From the NCBI GenBank assembly GCA_013397865.1, contig VZTI01005559.1:502280-566279 (forward strand): a stretch of DNA of 64,000 bases. The letters run 5' to 3'. The number at the start of each line of letters is the position of its first letter. Positions within the stretch are counted from its first letter, which is position 1. Positions 40,301 to 55,300 of this stretch are shown one piece after another. The position numbers and the translations under genes are program-made. The notes under the pieces were generated by a model. It was not told the DNA's origin, did no database searches, and saw only the letters and a list, made by a program, of their open reading frames with translations. The DNA comes from Struthidea cinerea (taxonomy: Eukaryota > Chordata > Aves > Passeriformes > Corcoracidae).

Positions 40301-43300
40301 TACATTTATTGATAAACTAGGGAAGTATCATGCTGGCAGTTATCTGTCAGAAAAACCCGGTATGTTGTAATCTTGACTGAAAACCAGTTGAAGAACAAGC
40401 CTATCTCATAAGTAAGTCCAACTTTTAAAGTTTAGAAGTAGACCTAGACTGAGCAAAACAGCTTACAGCTTTCCACAAACAACTGCCATAAGCAACAAGA
40501 GCAAAACTGCTAAGCAGAAGTAACAGAAAAGCCTACGAAGATCTGTTACATTCTCAGTCTTTGAAACAGAATACAAGCCATAATAAATGGCTCTACCTAC
40601 GATTAAGGGATGCCACCACTAATGGGCACACTGAACTTAAAGAAGTGCAACACATCAAGGTAAAAGATGCAGCCTTTCTGTACCCTTTCACAGGATATTC
40701 TGAGCAGCAGCCATCTCCTCAGAAGCTCTGATGGCCTTAGGGTCCTTGAAAGTTCCAAAGGATCCTTAATTTGTAGACAAAGAACCAAGAAGAGCTATAA
40801 TCAGCATAATCCAGGCTACCATTTTCTTCATTTGTATATGCTTAGATCTGCTTTTCACCAGCAGCATCTGAAGGCAGATGAGAAGTGAACGCCCACGAAG
40901 ATGACTGATCTCTACCTAGACATTCTTTAGAGAAGCATGATACAATCAGAGCCTGAATTCTAGAGAGGATGCATGAGGCCAAACTGGAGAGAGAAAAAAA
41001 TTGTTACTTTCCACAAAACTGTGCTGTACCATTTTAACTAAACATTTTTATGACCTCTTACTGAGATCCTTAACTACTTCAGAGGAAGACAGCAATTTTG
41101 GGAAAAATGAACAACTGAATCCTCTATGAAGTGTGACAGAAATTTAAGAATGCAATGGATTCTAAGCTGAGAGACACTCACTCTGTCTGGATTGTATTCG
41201 AATACCAAATCCAGAGCTGTTATTAGATGCAACTAAGTCTTGACTACCACAGCTCTACCTTTGGTGCCACACAGCTCATGGTGTTTAAGCTGCGTAGCAA
41301 CTGTGGTGAAGCTATCCAGAACATAAAATCTAGTTCTACTGAAAAGCAATTTGCATGCCTGAGGCATGCAACTGAAGAAATCAATGATACAGGATCATTT
41401 TTTTCCCCTCACATCACCTCCAGGAAGCTGTAGTAAATGGGATGTCCTACTGGCATAAAGGGAAAACAGTACTCTTCCACCAAATGAAAAAGATTTTCAC
41501 TTTCTTAAAACAGTAACAATAAACACAAACTAAAAAGATTAAAACAGTCTTAAAAGATGTCTCTGGCCCAAGTTACAGCTCTGCTCTGTACAGGTATACA
41601 TCCCAGTCGTGCACACCAGAGTCAAAGCTCACAGACAACACAGAGGATGCTTTTTACTCTACCCTTATATTATGAGGAGTGCTAAAAGTGAGGATCAAAC
41701 CCTTCCAAAGTACAGCACGTCATTCTCATAAAAATACTACACGTGATCTCACATTTCAAATGCACTGAAATTAAAATATACGCACCTACAGACAAGTCCA
41801 TCTTACTGCCTGGAATGTCGTCAGTTTGACTCTGGGGGAAAAAAACACAAAACAATTCAGTTCTGACTTCTATTCAATGCTGAGAAATATTTCAGAAAGG
41901 TGGAATGCAGGAAGAACACGCTTGTGCCAATGAAAGTTTTACTTTAAACTAAAATTGAACACCGGGATTTCTGGTATCACCCTGGACACACCTTGCCTCA
42001 ACCCCCTAACGCTGTGCGTGGCAAGTTTATCCATATGAAACCAGACACATGAATGCACGTGACAGAGGATGGACACAGACACTCCATAAATGAACCTCTG
42101 CCCTTGCATTCCAGTGGTCAAGTGACAAAATACTGAAAAGAGTGGCCAAAATGATAGCTCATCCTCACAACTTGTCATGCCAGCAAATCTTGAAACATGC
42201 TGCAACGGGATTCTTCAGTTGGCAATCTGGGACAGGGCGTTCCCATAGCTTTCCAAAGCACCTACAGTCTAGCAAACTGAATTAGAGCTTGGGAGCCAAA
42301 AGACATTGCAAACTAATCCTAAGCATGTCAGTGACAGCTTGTGCAGCCCTGGACTTCTCACACAAACTCTGCATTGTTATCTTCTGTTAGCCAGCATTAT
42401 ATACTATTCCTGCTTCACAGGATGACAACTGGCACAATATTCTGCAAAATATTTTACAAATTAGCTTGTCAGATGTTAAAAAAAAAAAAAAATAATTATT
42501 TTTGAAATACTTCCCTACAGCTCTCTCTTTTTCTTGATTATGTGATATTTATTTATTCACTTTACCAAACAATCTTTATTTATGGATTAATAATGAGCCT
42601 TTTTTGTCCTAAAAAGACCCTGCTGCACTTCAAATGTAAATTCAGCCAAGACAGAGGGCTGTAAATCTCCTTTTCTGATAGGTGGCTGAGATTCAGAATG
42701 AATACCTTGGACTTATCACAGATAACTGACACTATAGGCAGGAGCCTCTATCTTGAGTGCTCTAAACAGCATGTTATGAAAATAAAAGTAAAAAAAACCC
42801 AAAGCAACAAAAAACCACCCCACACCAAAAAGCAACAACCCTCCCCATAAAAACAAACAAAACAAGAAAACACACATCCCTCTCCCAAATCTATTATTTG
42901 CAAGGAAACTGCAACCTCAGAACAAGAGTTATCATAAAGTAACTTTAGGAATCAAACTAGATTTGGTTTTTTTTCTGAGAAGCTATTCTGAGCCAGCTAC
43001 TACAGGTCTAATAATCAACATCCTAGCAGAGCAGATGCAGATACATGACTGTGAAACAGCTGATCTTTTGATTTAAAGCTTACAGCTTTTTCACAAAGTA
43101 GGACTTCCCTTTTAAAAAAAATTACTTACTAGCAAGCCCATATTTGAAAACTGTTTGGATAAAGGGTTCATCCACGAATCATTATTTCCTCCTTTTAATG
43201 CGCACTGGAAAAAAAAAAAAAAGACAAAAATATTTTTAAGACACTTTTTGATTCCTTAAATTCTCCTTTATCCTTGAGCCGAGCAAGTGTAAAATGACAA

Positions 43301-46300
43301 TTCTAGTATCAGAGAAATTAATCTCCTGAAAAAATTACTTAAAGTATTTACATGTTTGGAAACATTTACCGAATATTCTGTCTCGTACTCACTGTTAGGT
43401 ATTCCAAACTCATTGAGCACTGCCATGTAGAATGTTTATCACACCTTCAGTTTCATTCTGTAATCTGGAAAGCTTTTTGAACATTTTTTATTTTTTCCTC
43501 TGTTACAGTTTAATAAATTCTTTAATCCAGTACATACAGAGGCTGATTTCTTCCTTGCCCTTCTTTCCTTTAGCATGGTGTCTCTTGCACAGGCACTGTG
43601 ATGACTAGTCTCTCCCTTTGGCCTCAGTGTAATTTACAGATCATCAAAACCAACACTAACACAGTTCAACAGCATAGAAATTTTTCCGTTGTTTTGGTGG
43701 TTAAAATAAAAACGCTTTAAGTGAGAAAAAAGTCCCTGAGAATAATTGCTGCAAAACAGGAATTGTAAAACTCCCCACTATGTCACAACAGTATTTCCAT
43801 GTCCTATGAAACAGCTCTGCCTTGCCTTTTGAGTCTGCCCTACCTATTTCATGAGAAGCAGACACAACATAGTCCTTCTAATATTAATACAGTAACAAGT
43901 GTTACTGTACTAAAGAACTTTAATGCAAACAAGCCTTAGAAAGAAATTTACTCAGGACTACAGCCAAGCTCCTGCTCCTGTTTGAGGCCAAATGTCAACA
44001 ACAACAAACATAAGTCAAACATAAATCCAACAGTTGTTAGAAATAAGAAGTGCGTGTGCCAAAGGGACTGTGGAATCCAAACTTCAGCAGGCTATGCAAG
44101 AAAAACAGCAGCAGCCTAACACAGAAAGATGTGTCAGCAAGAGAAGAGAAATAGCCTTGGGATACTTATTTCCATTTAGTAATGGCTGTGCAGCTTACAA
44201 ACCAAAAGAATTTGACACCTACTGGAAGATTTATTAGTCATAAGAGGTGTAATATATTAAAGCAAATCAAAAAACCTCCCTTTTTTTACACTATTTTAAG
44301 CGGCATCTTTCTGTAACTCTGCAAAACCTTCTTAAAAAAATAACTATATAATGCTCTAACAGTCAGACTGTTTTCAGACAACACAGTAGTAATGAATCAC
44401 TCAAGCATTTTACCTTCATTTGTGTTTTCTTTCCTCCTTGTCCCCAGCTTGTTGAGTTGTGGGAGGAACTGCTTCCCTGAGAGCCTGCTGTGTTCCAGAC
44501 TCCTCCCTCCTCCTCCTCTTCCCAGCTGGAATGACGTGTTCCTGTCACTGGCCCATCACTCTCTCCCCAGCCATCTTGCATAGATTTAGAACCTTTAGAA
44601 AATGAAAAAAAAGCTCTAAAGCAGTCTACAATACCATGCAGCTGGTGCTGTGACACTGCAACATTAGCTGAGATCATCAGAATCCCAAAGGAAGTAAAAA
44701 AAATTAAATTCAAAAATGTGTCTTCACTCTAACAGCTGTAAAAACTTGTGCACGAATCCCAAAACCCAAGAGATTTGGTGGCATGTTCACATGTCATGTT
44801 TTGCAACTATTTTAAAGAAATGTCAAACCTTTAAAGATATAATAACAATAGGGACCTCTTACACAGATACAGCTGCATTTAAAAGGCAACCTATTATTTT
44901 CGAGTGCAAATGAAAGCCTTCAAAGCACACTCAAAAACCAGACGTGCTGAAGACTCTGGTTCAGGTGGGTTATCAATTATTTCCTCTCTCACTTCAAAAC
45001 CTTAATAATCCCCTTGCCCTACACTCTTCCACAAAATTACAGAACCACAAGTTTTAGGTACAACAACTAAGTAGAATCTGAAGGCAAGGACCTGACATTG
45101 TCCTCTGGTACAAACAACACCAAAAGTAGTCTAATGCAAAAAACCCCAAACTCCTCTACTACAAATTCTGTTCCTAACAATGTCACTAAAGAGACTTACT
45201 AGCAGAGCTGTTTAAGTGTATCAGAAAGCTACAACCACCTCACTGTATCAGTTTAGACTTTTCCCTCTTGGCTTCTTTTCCTGCTGTTATTCTCTAGCAT
45301 TGTCACACAACTTGGAGTTCTAACCTTTACTGACAAGCCATCAGGAGCCCATGTCCTCATCCTGTCCATTATCCAACTGTTCTTCCTGCTCTAACGCTTC
45401 ATTCTGCACATTTATTCCTGTATCTATTTATTCAGCATTTATCTACTTTAGAAAAGATTCCATCATCATCATCACCTTTGTAATAACTAATTCTTTAATT
45501 GTCTGGGGTTTGAGTGCGGAAATCAGGAATAAGGACATTAACACACACAGCAGAAAGTCTGAATATAAAAAAAGTCAGGAATTGCAATTAGTCTACCATG
45601 GGGATCTCTACCCTGATCATAATGAAAATAAGTACAGCAGCATTTTATGGTGGTTTCAGAGATACCTGAAAACGCTTCACAAAAAAAACCCTCAAATACT
45701 TCACGGAAAACAGCTTTTTAAAGGTTGTTCATTTGGGTACTAAAACTGAGGGCTGCTTATGAAACATATTGGTCCAAGTGCAAAAAATCCACCTCTTGAC
45801 CCTTTAACTGTGCTACTTACACAGAAAAGGCTACACTTAAGTACTATGACTGCAGAGTCAAGAACATAATCTGCGGACATTATACTGGGTAGTCCCTGCA
45901 GCTTTAATTTATTTCTGGTGATAGTGCTAAATATATACTATGATACTGATTTTAACTACATGACCATAGATTATTTTTCTGCACTGACAACTCTCTTGGA
46001 TTCTTGAACATGAATCTGGACAGTGATGTAAAGATCACTTGTATATATGACATCTACTTATTTTTTTGCATTTGTTGAGTAAGGAAGTACCAACAGCTAT
46101 AGTACACAAATGAAATTGTGAAGATACAAAAAAAAAAAAAAAAACGAAAAACTAAATTTATTCCTAATTCTGCCAGAANNNNNNNNNNNNNNNNNNNNNN
46201 NNNNNNNNNNNNNNNNNNNNNNNNNNNNNNNNNNNNAAAACGCAAAACTGAATTTATTCCTAATTCTGCCAGAACATTCTTATGCAATGCTGTTAGAACT

Positions 46301-49300
46301 ACGTAAACCTACTTTTTTAAACAGGTGGATAATGACCTATGCTTCCTTCTTTGGCGCCAAACTGATTTTTTTTTTTTTTTCCTTTTCAGATCACAGCTAG
46401 TCTGTATCCTCTCCCTAGATTTTGCTGTAGAGCTGGGGACAGCTCACATACAGAGCAGCACATGTATGTTGCAGCTCTTTGGTTATGGCACACATACAGA
46501 CCAGTCACGGTATGTGAGTGACCACGTATAGTCTTACAAGACTGTATTAAGCATTAACAAATCAACAAAATTTTCAATGGATCAGTTTCAGAAGTTCTAA
46601 TTTTGGTCATATTTAGGTGTCTTTTTATAGATAAAAGAAGACCTCTGTCTAAACTCAGCTTAGCATCCTCAAAGTGCCAAGTTTGTGTGGCAGGCACAGG
46701 AAGCCTGTCATCCACAAAAGCCTGCTATAATGACAACACTAAAGAAGCGAAGATTTTTTGTTTCAGAAATGGCCATATTATTTAATTGGGGTGGGAGGAA
46801 GGGAGAATGACCCAACAGCATACTATCTACACAGCATTTCATTTCAAACAATTACGTGTTGCAAAAGCAACTTCTGGGCAGGAAACAGTTTTACAGACAC
46901 ATCATCAGTCACGTTCAGTAACACTTGTGTATCATCGGTAGCTCCTACAGGAAACTTCACATCCAAATGTTACTGAGTTTGGAAATAACATTGCTTTTGT
47001 TTGTTGTTTTTTCCTTAAAAAGACTGAAATAAAAATTATACAAGCAACATACATCATCGAGAATAATATCCACAAAAACTCTTAATAGAGCAAAATTTTA
47101 ACTTTGAAGTAAAATTTCAAAATATTTCAACATCTCATTCATGAAAGACGCTGCTGCAGGCATTTAGGTTTGACCACAGAGTGCAGTTCTTATGAGCTAC
47201 AATTTTTCTCACTTACACAATTTAAAAAATCCATTCAAAGCCAAGTTGCATTATCAAAGCATAGATGACCATGTAATAGCCTCCACAGTGGAATTTGTCA
47301 GTACTCTGTATTCCTTTTCCTGATATGATCAGAAAATTGACTTATCGTGTAACAAGTAGGCAGCCAGAGAAAAAGAGAAAAACACACATTTCCTTACTGG
47401 AAAAGTGTTTCAGCACTTCAGAATCAGAGCTGCCCATTAAATTGCTTAGTTAGGAAATATTTTACTACCTTGAAAGACAAAGTTTCAGTCATTTACAAGC
47501 ACTTAATACTCATCCATCAAAATCCTGCAATAACATTCAACACAGCTTTTAGGCCTCAGATAACAATTCCTCCACAGGTGACCTATGCCAAAAGGCCAAA
47601 CACTAAAAATCTCCAGGGCAATTGCAAAGAAACTGATATCTGGCCTATACTCACTAGATTTCATGGCATTCGGGGCGTTGGAAGGTGCATTCCCCCAGCC
47701 TGTAGTCGATGCTCCTGTATCATCTACTTCACCCCACCCGGGACTGGTTTCATTTGGCTCACCCCAGGCAGACGTACCATTATCTGGAGCAGGTGGAGTG
47801 CTTTTGCTCCAGACTGCACAAAGGAGAAAGAGATTTCAGTACAGACCATTTAGACAACGAAGTATTTACTGCAGTGCAGCACCACATCATTAATCTACTG
47901 CTTTGTTGTTCTTGTTGAGGACTTTAGGTTCTCAGTAGTGTGGGTGCAACAGAATTGACAATCATTCACAACAAATTTAGAGCGGGCACTGACCTCCAGG
48001 GACAAAAAGTAAGAGAACGCTACAATGAGTAATACTCTTCTCCCAGGTTAAACATGAACCCCACATCTAATACTGTCCTCCTGTCTGTGAACTTTTGTGG
48101 CTAATTACAAGCATCTAACTTGGGGGTTTCATATGCTGAATAAAGAGAAAGGACATATTTGCAGTACATATTAAACCAAGATAGTATTCTTTAAGTGTCT
48201 CTGAGTCAGAAGAAGAGATTACATAACAATATCATTCCAGGCTATGTAACTTTTTCTTGTCCTTATACCAAAGAAGAAAAAAATTTTTAAGTATTCTTTA
48301 TCATAAAGCAAAGCCAAATTTGACTAAAAAACTAAGTCACAGACCCGCTCAATTTCAAGTGTTAGTGTTAACTGTTTCAGAGCAAAAGGTTTTTGACTAA
48401 AAATAAGTAAATATTTTCTCCCCATTTCTCCAGTAATTAAATATAAAAAAATGCTATTTAGTCCAGAGAAAGGGAAGCTCAGGGGAGACCTTATTGCTCT
48501 CTACAACTATGTGAAAGCAGGCTGTAGACAAGTTGGGGGCAGTCTCTTTTCGCAAGTAACAAGAAACAGGACAAGACAAAGTGGCCTCAAGTTGCACCAG
48601 GGCAGGTTTCAATTGTATATTAGGAAAAACTTTTCACCAAAAGGATTGTTCAGCGCTGGAACAGGCTGCCCAGGGAAGGGGTTGAGTCACCATCCCTGGA
48701 GGTATTCAAAAAACCTGCAGATGCTGCACTGAGGAATATGGTTTAGTCATGGACTAAGCAGTGCTGGGCTTATTAAGTTTATGGTTGGACTCAATCTTAA
48801 AGGTTTTGATTCCGTAAATCAACCTGTTCTTCAGAGCTCAAATTGAATATGCAGACTTGTCAGCTAGCGACCATTTTATTTTCCTGGCGAGGTGACCAGT
48901 ATTCAGATCACAATTACTGAGCCACAACCAGAGGACTGATTGATTCAAATTTTAAAGACACTTTAAAAGCAGAACCAAATAGTCAAAAAAGAATTTGGTT
49001 TTCTTTATAGAATAAAACTATCAGGAATGGGAATCAAAAACCATCTCTGTTATGCATTAAGGTTACAGTCATATATAGGAGCTTACTGAAGAAAGGAACG
49101 AGACTAGTACCTGATGCTTGTGATTTGCTAGTCATTGGAGTAGGCAGGCTCTGCTCCCGTGGGGCCTGTCCTCCTTGTGAGTTCTTGTCCCACAGATTCA
49201 CATTCTTGTAGTTATAACTGCTAGGATCTCCCCATGCTGAAGTGCCATCATCAATATCCATTTTTCGACTGATTGACTGTGGAGAAGGTTCTTCCCAGCC

Positions 49301-52300
49301 ACTAGGCTCCTCCTCTTTGGGGGCAGCTGGCTGTGGTCCGCTGTTCCAGTTTGGGTTTGGAGGCCGCCCATTACTTGGAGTTTGGGGCGGTGGACCCCAG
49401 GAACCAGAAGACTCCTGCTGTTGCTGCTGGTGCTGTTGCTGCTGCTTGTTCCAGGAGTTGGGCTGTCGACCCGTCTCATTCCACGTTGAAGTTCTTTTAC
49501 AATCGTCCCATCCACCCTTTGAAGCAGAGCTTGTATTTGCACCATTACCCCAAGTTCCAATCTCATTTTGCCCACCTTCACCCCAGCCAGACACTGGCTT
49601 GTTTCCTGCACTTTCCCAGTTACTGTTTTTTGTTTGGTCAACTTCCTCTCCCCAACCGTTCTTTCCAGAAGACCATCCTTGATTACTCTGCCGTCCACCC
49701 CACCCCTGATCCTTACTAGAGCTGTCATTCCAAGACGAAGATGATTTTTCTTCTTGCCTTCCTCCTCCCCAATTAGAAGAATTGGAGTTCTTATAGTCAT
49801 TCCATCCTCCAGTATTTTTGGGGTCCTTCCACTCCGTTGGGGTTGAGAGCTCACCCCATCCAGACTTGTTTTGATTGCTTTGGCTGGGTACATCGCCCCA
49901 GCCCCCTGAGTTCTTTGTCTGTGTGGCAGAGCTCTCCCACCCCTCAGTTCCTTTATCAGACTTCCCCTCGGGCCGTGGCATCTCTTCAATATCCCACACG
50001 GTATCTTGCTTAATTTGAGTCTGGCCCCAGCCGGTGTTTGAAAGCACTCGGGGGTCCAAGTCAGTCCTGCTCAGCAAAGTCTGCAGGACTGCCTGGCAAT
50101 CGGGATGCGTAGGCCTGTATGATCGGCGTCCAGAATTGTGACTGTCACTACTTCCTGCTTTGTGGTTGCTTCCAGTGCTTTGACCTCCAACCTCACTTCC
50201 TGCAGAGCTGGAAGATCTTCCCCAACAGGGAGCCTGGGAATTGCCTTGGTTTTCAGGAAGAGGGTGGCCTTTTTGATTGTCCCATGCTCCAGTGCTAGAA
50301 TTTGGTTGGTTTGGACCACTCCACTCTCCAATCTTCAGTTCATCAGACCCAGACAGCTGTTTCCATTCTCCCTGAGAGACCCCAGATGTTAATTTGTTCC
50401 CTTCACCCCATTTGCTTTCATTTGTATGCTGAGGGCCAAAATTCCAAGACCCACCACCCGTAGACCGGTTATTGTTATCCCAAGAATCACTTCTTGACCC
50501 ATTAGGTTTTTGAACAGAAGCTCCTTTCCAGGAGTCCTCTCTATCCTTTCCATTGTTCCCATGGTTTCCAGAATTGCTCTGCCCAGAGACTGCGTCAGTT
50601 CCAGAAGACCCCCTAGCTGTACCCCAAGATCCAACACTCCCAGTCTTTCTTTCTCCAGTGCTTTGAGAAGGGGTGTCAGTGCTCCTGGAAGGGTTCCCCA
50701 AGCCCATTTCAAAGGGCATTCCCTTATTCTCCATAGGGTTTGGTGAACTTAAGTTCAAGGAGTTAGTGTTTCCATTTTTTGGTCCATCAGTGTTATGAAT
50801 TTGAGCCTGTTCTCTGCCAGAGACAAAGTTAACACCCGCATTTTCCATCTTTGACTGCTGTTCCCTAGAGGTCTGACCTACTGTGCTAATCTGTGCATTG
50901 GAGCTACCACTATCAGATTCCAGAGTTCCTTTCCTAGAATTGCCCTCTTGAACCAGTGCCGGCCAAGCAGATGGGTTGCTATTTGGGTTAAAGTTGCTGA
51001 AGCCAGAACCGGGACTGATTCTGTCTTGTCCACTCAAGTTCCTCCAATTACCTAGTCCATTGTTACTCTCGGCAGCAGGGTTGGAAGATTGAACAGATTT
51101 AGCCTTGGGATCAGATTTCCAGGCCCCAAGATTACATTCATTTCCAGCGCTTCCAGACTGGCACTGGCTTCCTTTTCCTTTGTTACTAGTGGTGCTTCCT
51201 GGCAGAGCGTTCTTCTCCAAGCCAGGGTTCGAGGCACTGTTGTTATCGGTGGTGTTTTCGGAAGAAGACTCAGCATCTTTGCTGGCAATACAAGGCCACT
51301 CTTCCATGTCAGACCCGTCTACAATCACCTTGTCCCAGATGTGAGTTGGGTTGGCGTTGGTGCCGCTGTTGGAGGAGGCTCCAGGACCCCAAGTGGAATT
51401 TGCATAATTTGAAGCAGCAGCACCTCCAATTGCTGAATCTAAAAGAAAAAAAAGAAAATCAAAACACCCAAAAAAGTCATTAATAATCCATATTATTTAT
51501 AAGCAAAGAACACCAGATTTTTGACATCAGCTATCCCACTTATTTTGCAGAGCATAAACTCCATAGTAACAGCTGCAGCACTATTCGTAACTGAATATAT
51601 ACTGTTACTACCAGTACCGGCTCATACGACAGGCTCCATTAGAATAAGGCAAACAGCTTAAAAACTGGGTAACTTCCCTCCCAGCCTCAATTCCTATGTT
51701 ATATATTCCAAAGCAAAGATCACAATTTCTGGTTGCTAATACTTTCAATAGAAGATAAGATCAGCTTTCAGTGCCTGTCTGAGGCTTTCAGTTCATTAGC
51801 TCAAACAATGAACATCCAACAAATGCCTTCCGGATCCCCCTTCACTGAGGGCCACCAATTAGGATCCAGACTCTACAGTAAGGTTAGAACTCCCTTGTAA
51901 GCTTTGAATATTGATGAACGGTAGTTTGTCTTCACCCACTAAACCCCACCCACCAAGATCCAAAAGATCAAGCAGTTCCCAAGTACATTCTGTTCCTTCT
52001 GTTGCTTTAACCTCAAATGCAAACTGAACAATAGCAAGGAAGTATGACTCCACTGATATTTTTATCCGTCTATCTTTTTAGCACAGAGTAACCCTTTTTT
52101 TTTCCCTTCCAATTAAAAAACTTTCTGATTAGACAGATCACAGGAAGATCTTAAGGAGGACAAAGACAAGGTCAAAAGACTGCAAGGTTGTTGTCTTTTG
52201 AACTTAGAAATGGTTCAGCCAATGCATGATGCATAAGCAGCTATGAACTTAGCAAGATCTTCAAATCAGTGACTTTAACAGAGCATTTAATTTCTATGAA

Positions 52301-55300
52301 GACATTCTAAAAGTATTACGATTGGGGTGCTTGCTCACATATAGCACACTAAGACACAATTTAATAGATTGTTTTATGAAACCAGTTTTCCCTTGCTATA
52401 TTTGACAGTGGCAATAACCATAACTGTTGAAAGACTTTCACCAATAAAATTTAAACCTTATTGTCCAAAACTGTCTTGTATGTTCTGAATTATCATTGGT
52501 ATTGGAAGAACTACACAGAACACCCATCATCTCAATCCCCTGTATTGGTATGAGACAATAGTACACTCGGTGTCATCATTCAGGGCACTAGTTTTGCCAG
52601 AAGGATTTCAGTCCTGGTAGAAAAAGGTCCACGTGAAGAAGAATTACATGTTAACTTTTAATATTAAATCCTCACCAACGCCACCTATGACCATCTGGTG
52701 AATATAAGAATAGGAACAAGTAGGTAAGCTACATTATCTTCCCCTCTGGGAACCTGCTTTTGTTTTCTTTCATGTGGCATGAATTAACCACAGTATCAGT
52801 GCATATACTGGACCGAATTGGGCCCAACCTGAAGTTCAGTTTGTCAACAGACAGATCTGAGGTGGGATAAACGATGCATGAAGCAGATAACACTGCACTT
52901 CCATAAGAACTTTGATGGAGCACCTAAGGTCAGCCCCGGTCTCTCTTTTGTCCACCTGCTCATTCCCATTCCTCTGGTATACCTACTCTCACATGCTAGC
53001 ACGTATGCTCTCACTGATACTCAGTTAGGTGAATGGGTAGAAGTCATCCAGACTGAAAATGGCGTTAAAAACCAACCTGATTTAATTTTAATACAAGTCA
53101 GCTCCCCAACCCAGTTAACTTGTTATGGTGCAGAAGAATGGATGGGGCGAGGCAGGTCTCAAGGACCCATATTCTTGGCACTCCTGACTTATCTCAGGGT
53201 AATGCAACTAACCACTGGCTAGTACAGCCAGGTAATATCTTAGTTGCTAATGCACTGTTAAATGAAGTGTAAAAACATAATAAATATGAGAAATAATATC
53301 AAATTTCAGCCTCAGAAAAACAAATATTAGGTGTCAAATAATTATATATAACTTAAGGAGCCTCTCAAAATACTTCCAAATGGTTCTCATATAGTATACC
53401 CAACAGCAAAAACATGTTGCTGGTGAGAAGTTTTGAAAACTTTTAGAATGCTTCACTGCCACAAATTCTCCTTAGTCAGTCTACTACAGTAACTGTGAAG
53501 GCATACCAGTGCTAGGATTTCATACAGGAACGAAAGACTTTGGGGCATGTTTTGTTTCAGGTGTTTCATCAAAATCAGTTATCTCCAAGACATCTATTTT
53601 TAAAACTGATTAGTTAAAATTTTGCCACCGTAGTTCGACATTCACTTTCTCCTCTATTAAACAGCAATTATCAAAGACAAGATAAATAATCTGTCAAATA
53701 GGTATTTCCTACAAATGAATTCAAGTAGTGAAACCACAAAACAAATGGCATTATTAATTTTCCTAGAACCCTTTTTAATAAGGGCAGCCACCTCATTTAG
53801 CGTACTTGATTCTGTACAAGTCACCTCTGTTTTTAATTCCAAACCACAGAGCACTGAAAAAAGCTTGATTTCCACAATGGTAAAAAAATCACCATCTCAT
53901 TGATCTGGCATGATTTTCAAAGAAAACTCAGACATACTGGTATTGTTATTTTCTTCTTTTTGACTTTCAAGTATTGAATATTTCTTTTTTAAACATCCTT
54001 ATTGTTATAATTGAAACTGTCCTTGACTTTTCAGGTCAACTAAATCCTTCTTTAAAAGGCAGATATCTTGAGTGGAATTTTGTTTGTTCCACTGTTATAA
54101 TTTAAGAAGAAATATTACAGCTACTGCAATTCACCAAGGGTCTAAAAAACTCAGGAGCAGCTGTAACTTCCCCATGCTCACAAAACAATTAATCCTAAAA
54201 CCAATTTATCTTCTGGAATACAAAAAAAATGGAAAAGTAAAAACAGAACAGTTGCCACCTGTACAAAAAGTCTTATCTAAGTAGAAAAAACAAGATTACT
54301 ATAAAAAAAACAAGTGAGGAGCAATAGGTCATCTTTCTGTTTCATCCAGACAAGACATGACAGACACCTGCCCTTTGCAGACCTGGCATCTACATGTCCG
54401 CTTTACCAGATACAAAAATGTGACAAGACAGGAAATTCATGTCAAAGAAACCTGAAGAGCCATTAAGAACTACTCAGCGACAACCATAAAATGCTGTTTA
54501 TTTATGCCTTGTGTTTACCTTGCTGCAGAGCATTTCAGCAACCAATTAAAACCACTCAAAACATACTTGAAAAAAATTAAACCTCTTGTTTCATCTAGTA
54601 GTAAAAATTATATCCACTGCTGCCAACAGAAGCCTGTACACTGAAACAGAAGAAGCTCTCCAAAAGCAGTCTGAGGAGTTTTGTTATATAATGACAGGCT
54701 TATGCACAGTTTCAGCCATCCCTTTTCTGCCGTGCACCAACACGTTCATTTAATATTATTTATCATCATCACTCGCCTGTTGCAGTCCCACTGTCGCTCT
54801 GCAGCAGTGCTCCTGTCACTGGTTGTGCGTTGTTTGGGTTTGCTCCTGGTGCTGCTGGGGAGGGAGGCCCTGCTCCACCCCCAAGGAGCATACAGGATGG
54901 CGGAGGGGGCTGCCCACGTTTCAGTAACACTTTGTGGTCCTGCTGGCAACGGAATCGCGGCGGCACCTCCCGAGGCATGTAGCGGGCGGCGCTTGGCGGT
55001 TGTCCGTTCGGCACTGCCACCCTTTTGGCATTGTTGCCACCATTGACTGGTGGCGATGGAGAGTTGCCAATTGGGCTGGCAGCCACTGGTTGGCTTAAAC
55101 TTGGTTTCGTCACTTCGGGCACTGCAAAACAGAAAGAATGAAAATCAGAATTTTTTCCACTTAAACCTGTGTTAGTTACAAGAACTCATTGTGACTCTCA
55201 GCCTTCAGTATTTAAACTCTGAAATACTGTGCAGCTTCCACCTTCTCAACAACCAAGAACAATTTAGAGAAGCAGGAATAAGCACAGCAGCAGACCTTTG

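Larger units (their letters stand above)
44593..47654 (-). other. TNRC6B: TNRC6B intron (3.1 kb) with gap
   Basis: Holds the 58-N gap and the duplicated 38-base unit. Otherwise nothing recognised. Confidence 0.85.

Noticed and set aside
46054..46306. ORFs crossing the N gap on both strands
   Set aside because: They are translated through N and through a duplicated AT-rich unit; an artefact.
49198..49989. 263-codon ORF on the minus strand inside the large GW exon
   Set aside because: It is in another frame of the TNRC6B exon. The Ser/Gly/Trp/Asn-rich codon use makes alternative frames open by composition; no independent signals are present.
52878..53222. 114-codon plus-strand ORF in an intron
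   Set aside because: Has a hydrophobic stretch but no family resemblance that I can see and no flanking gene structure.
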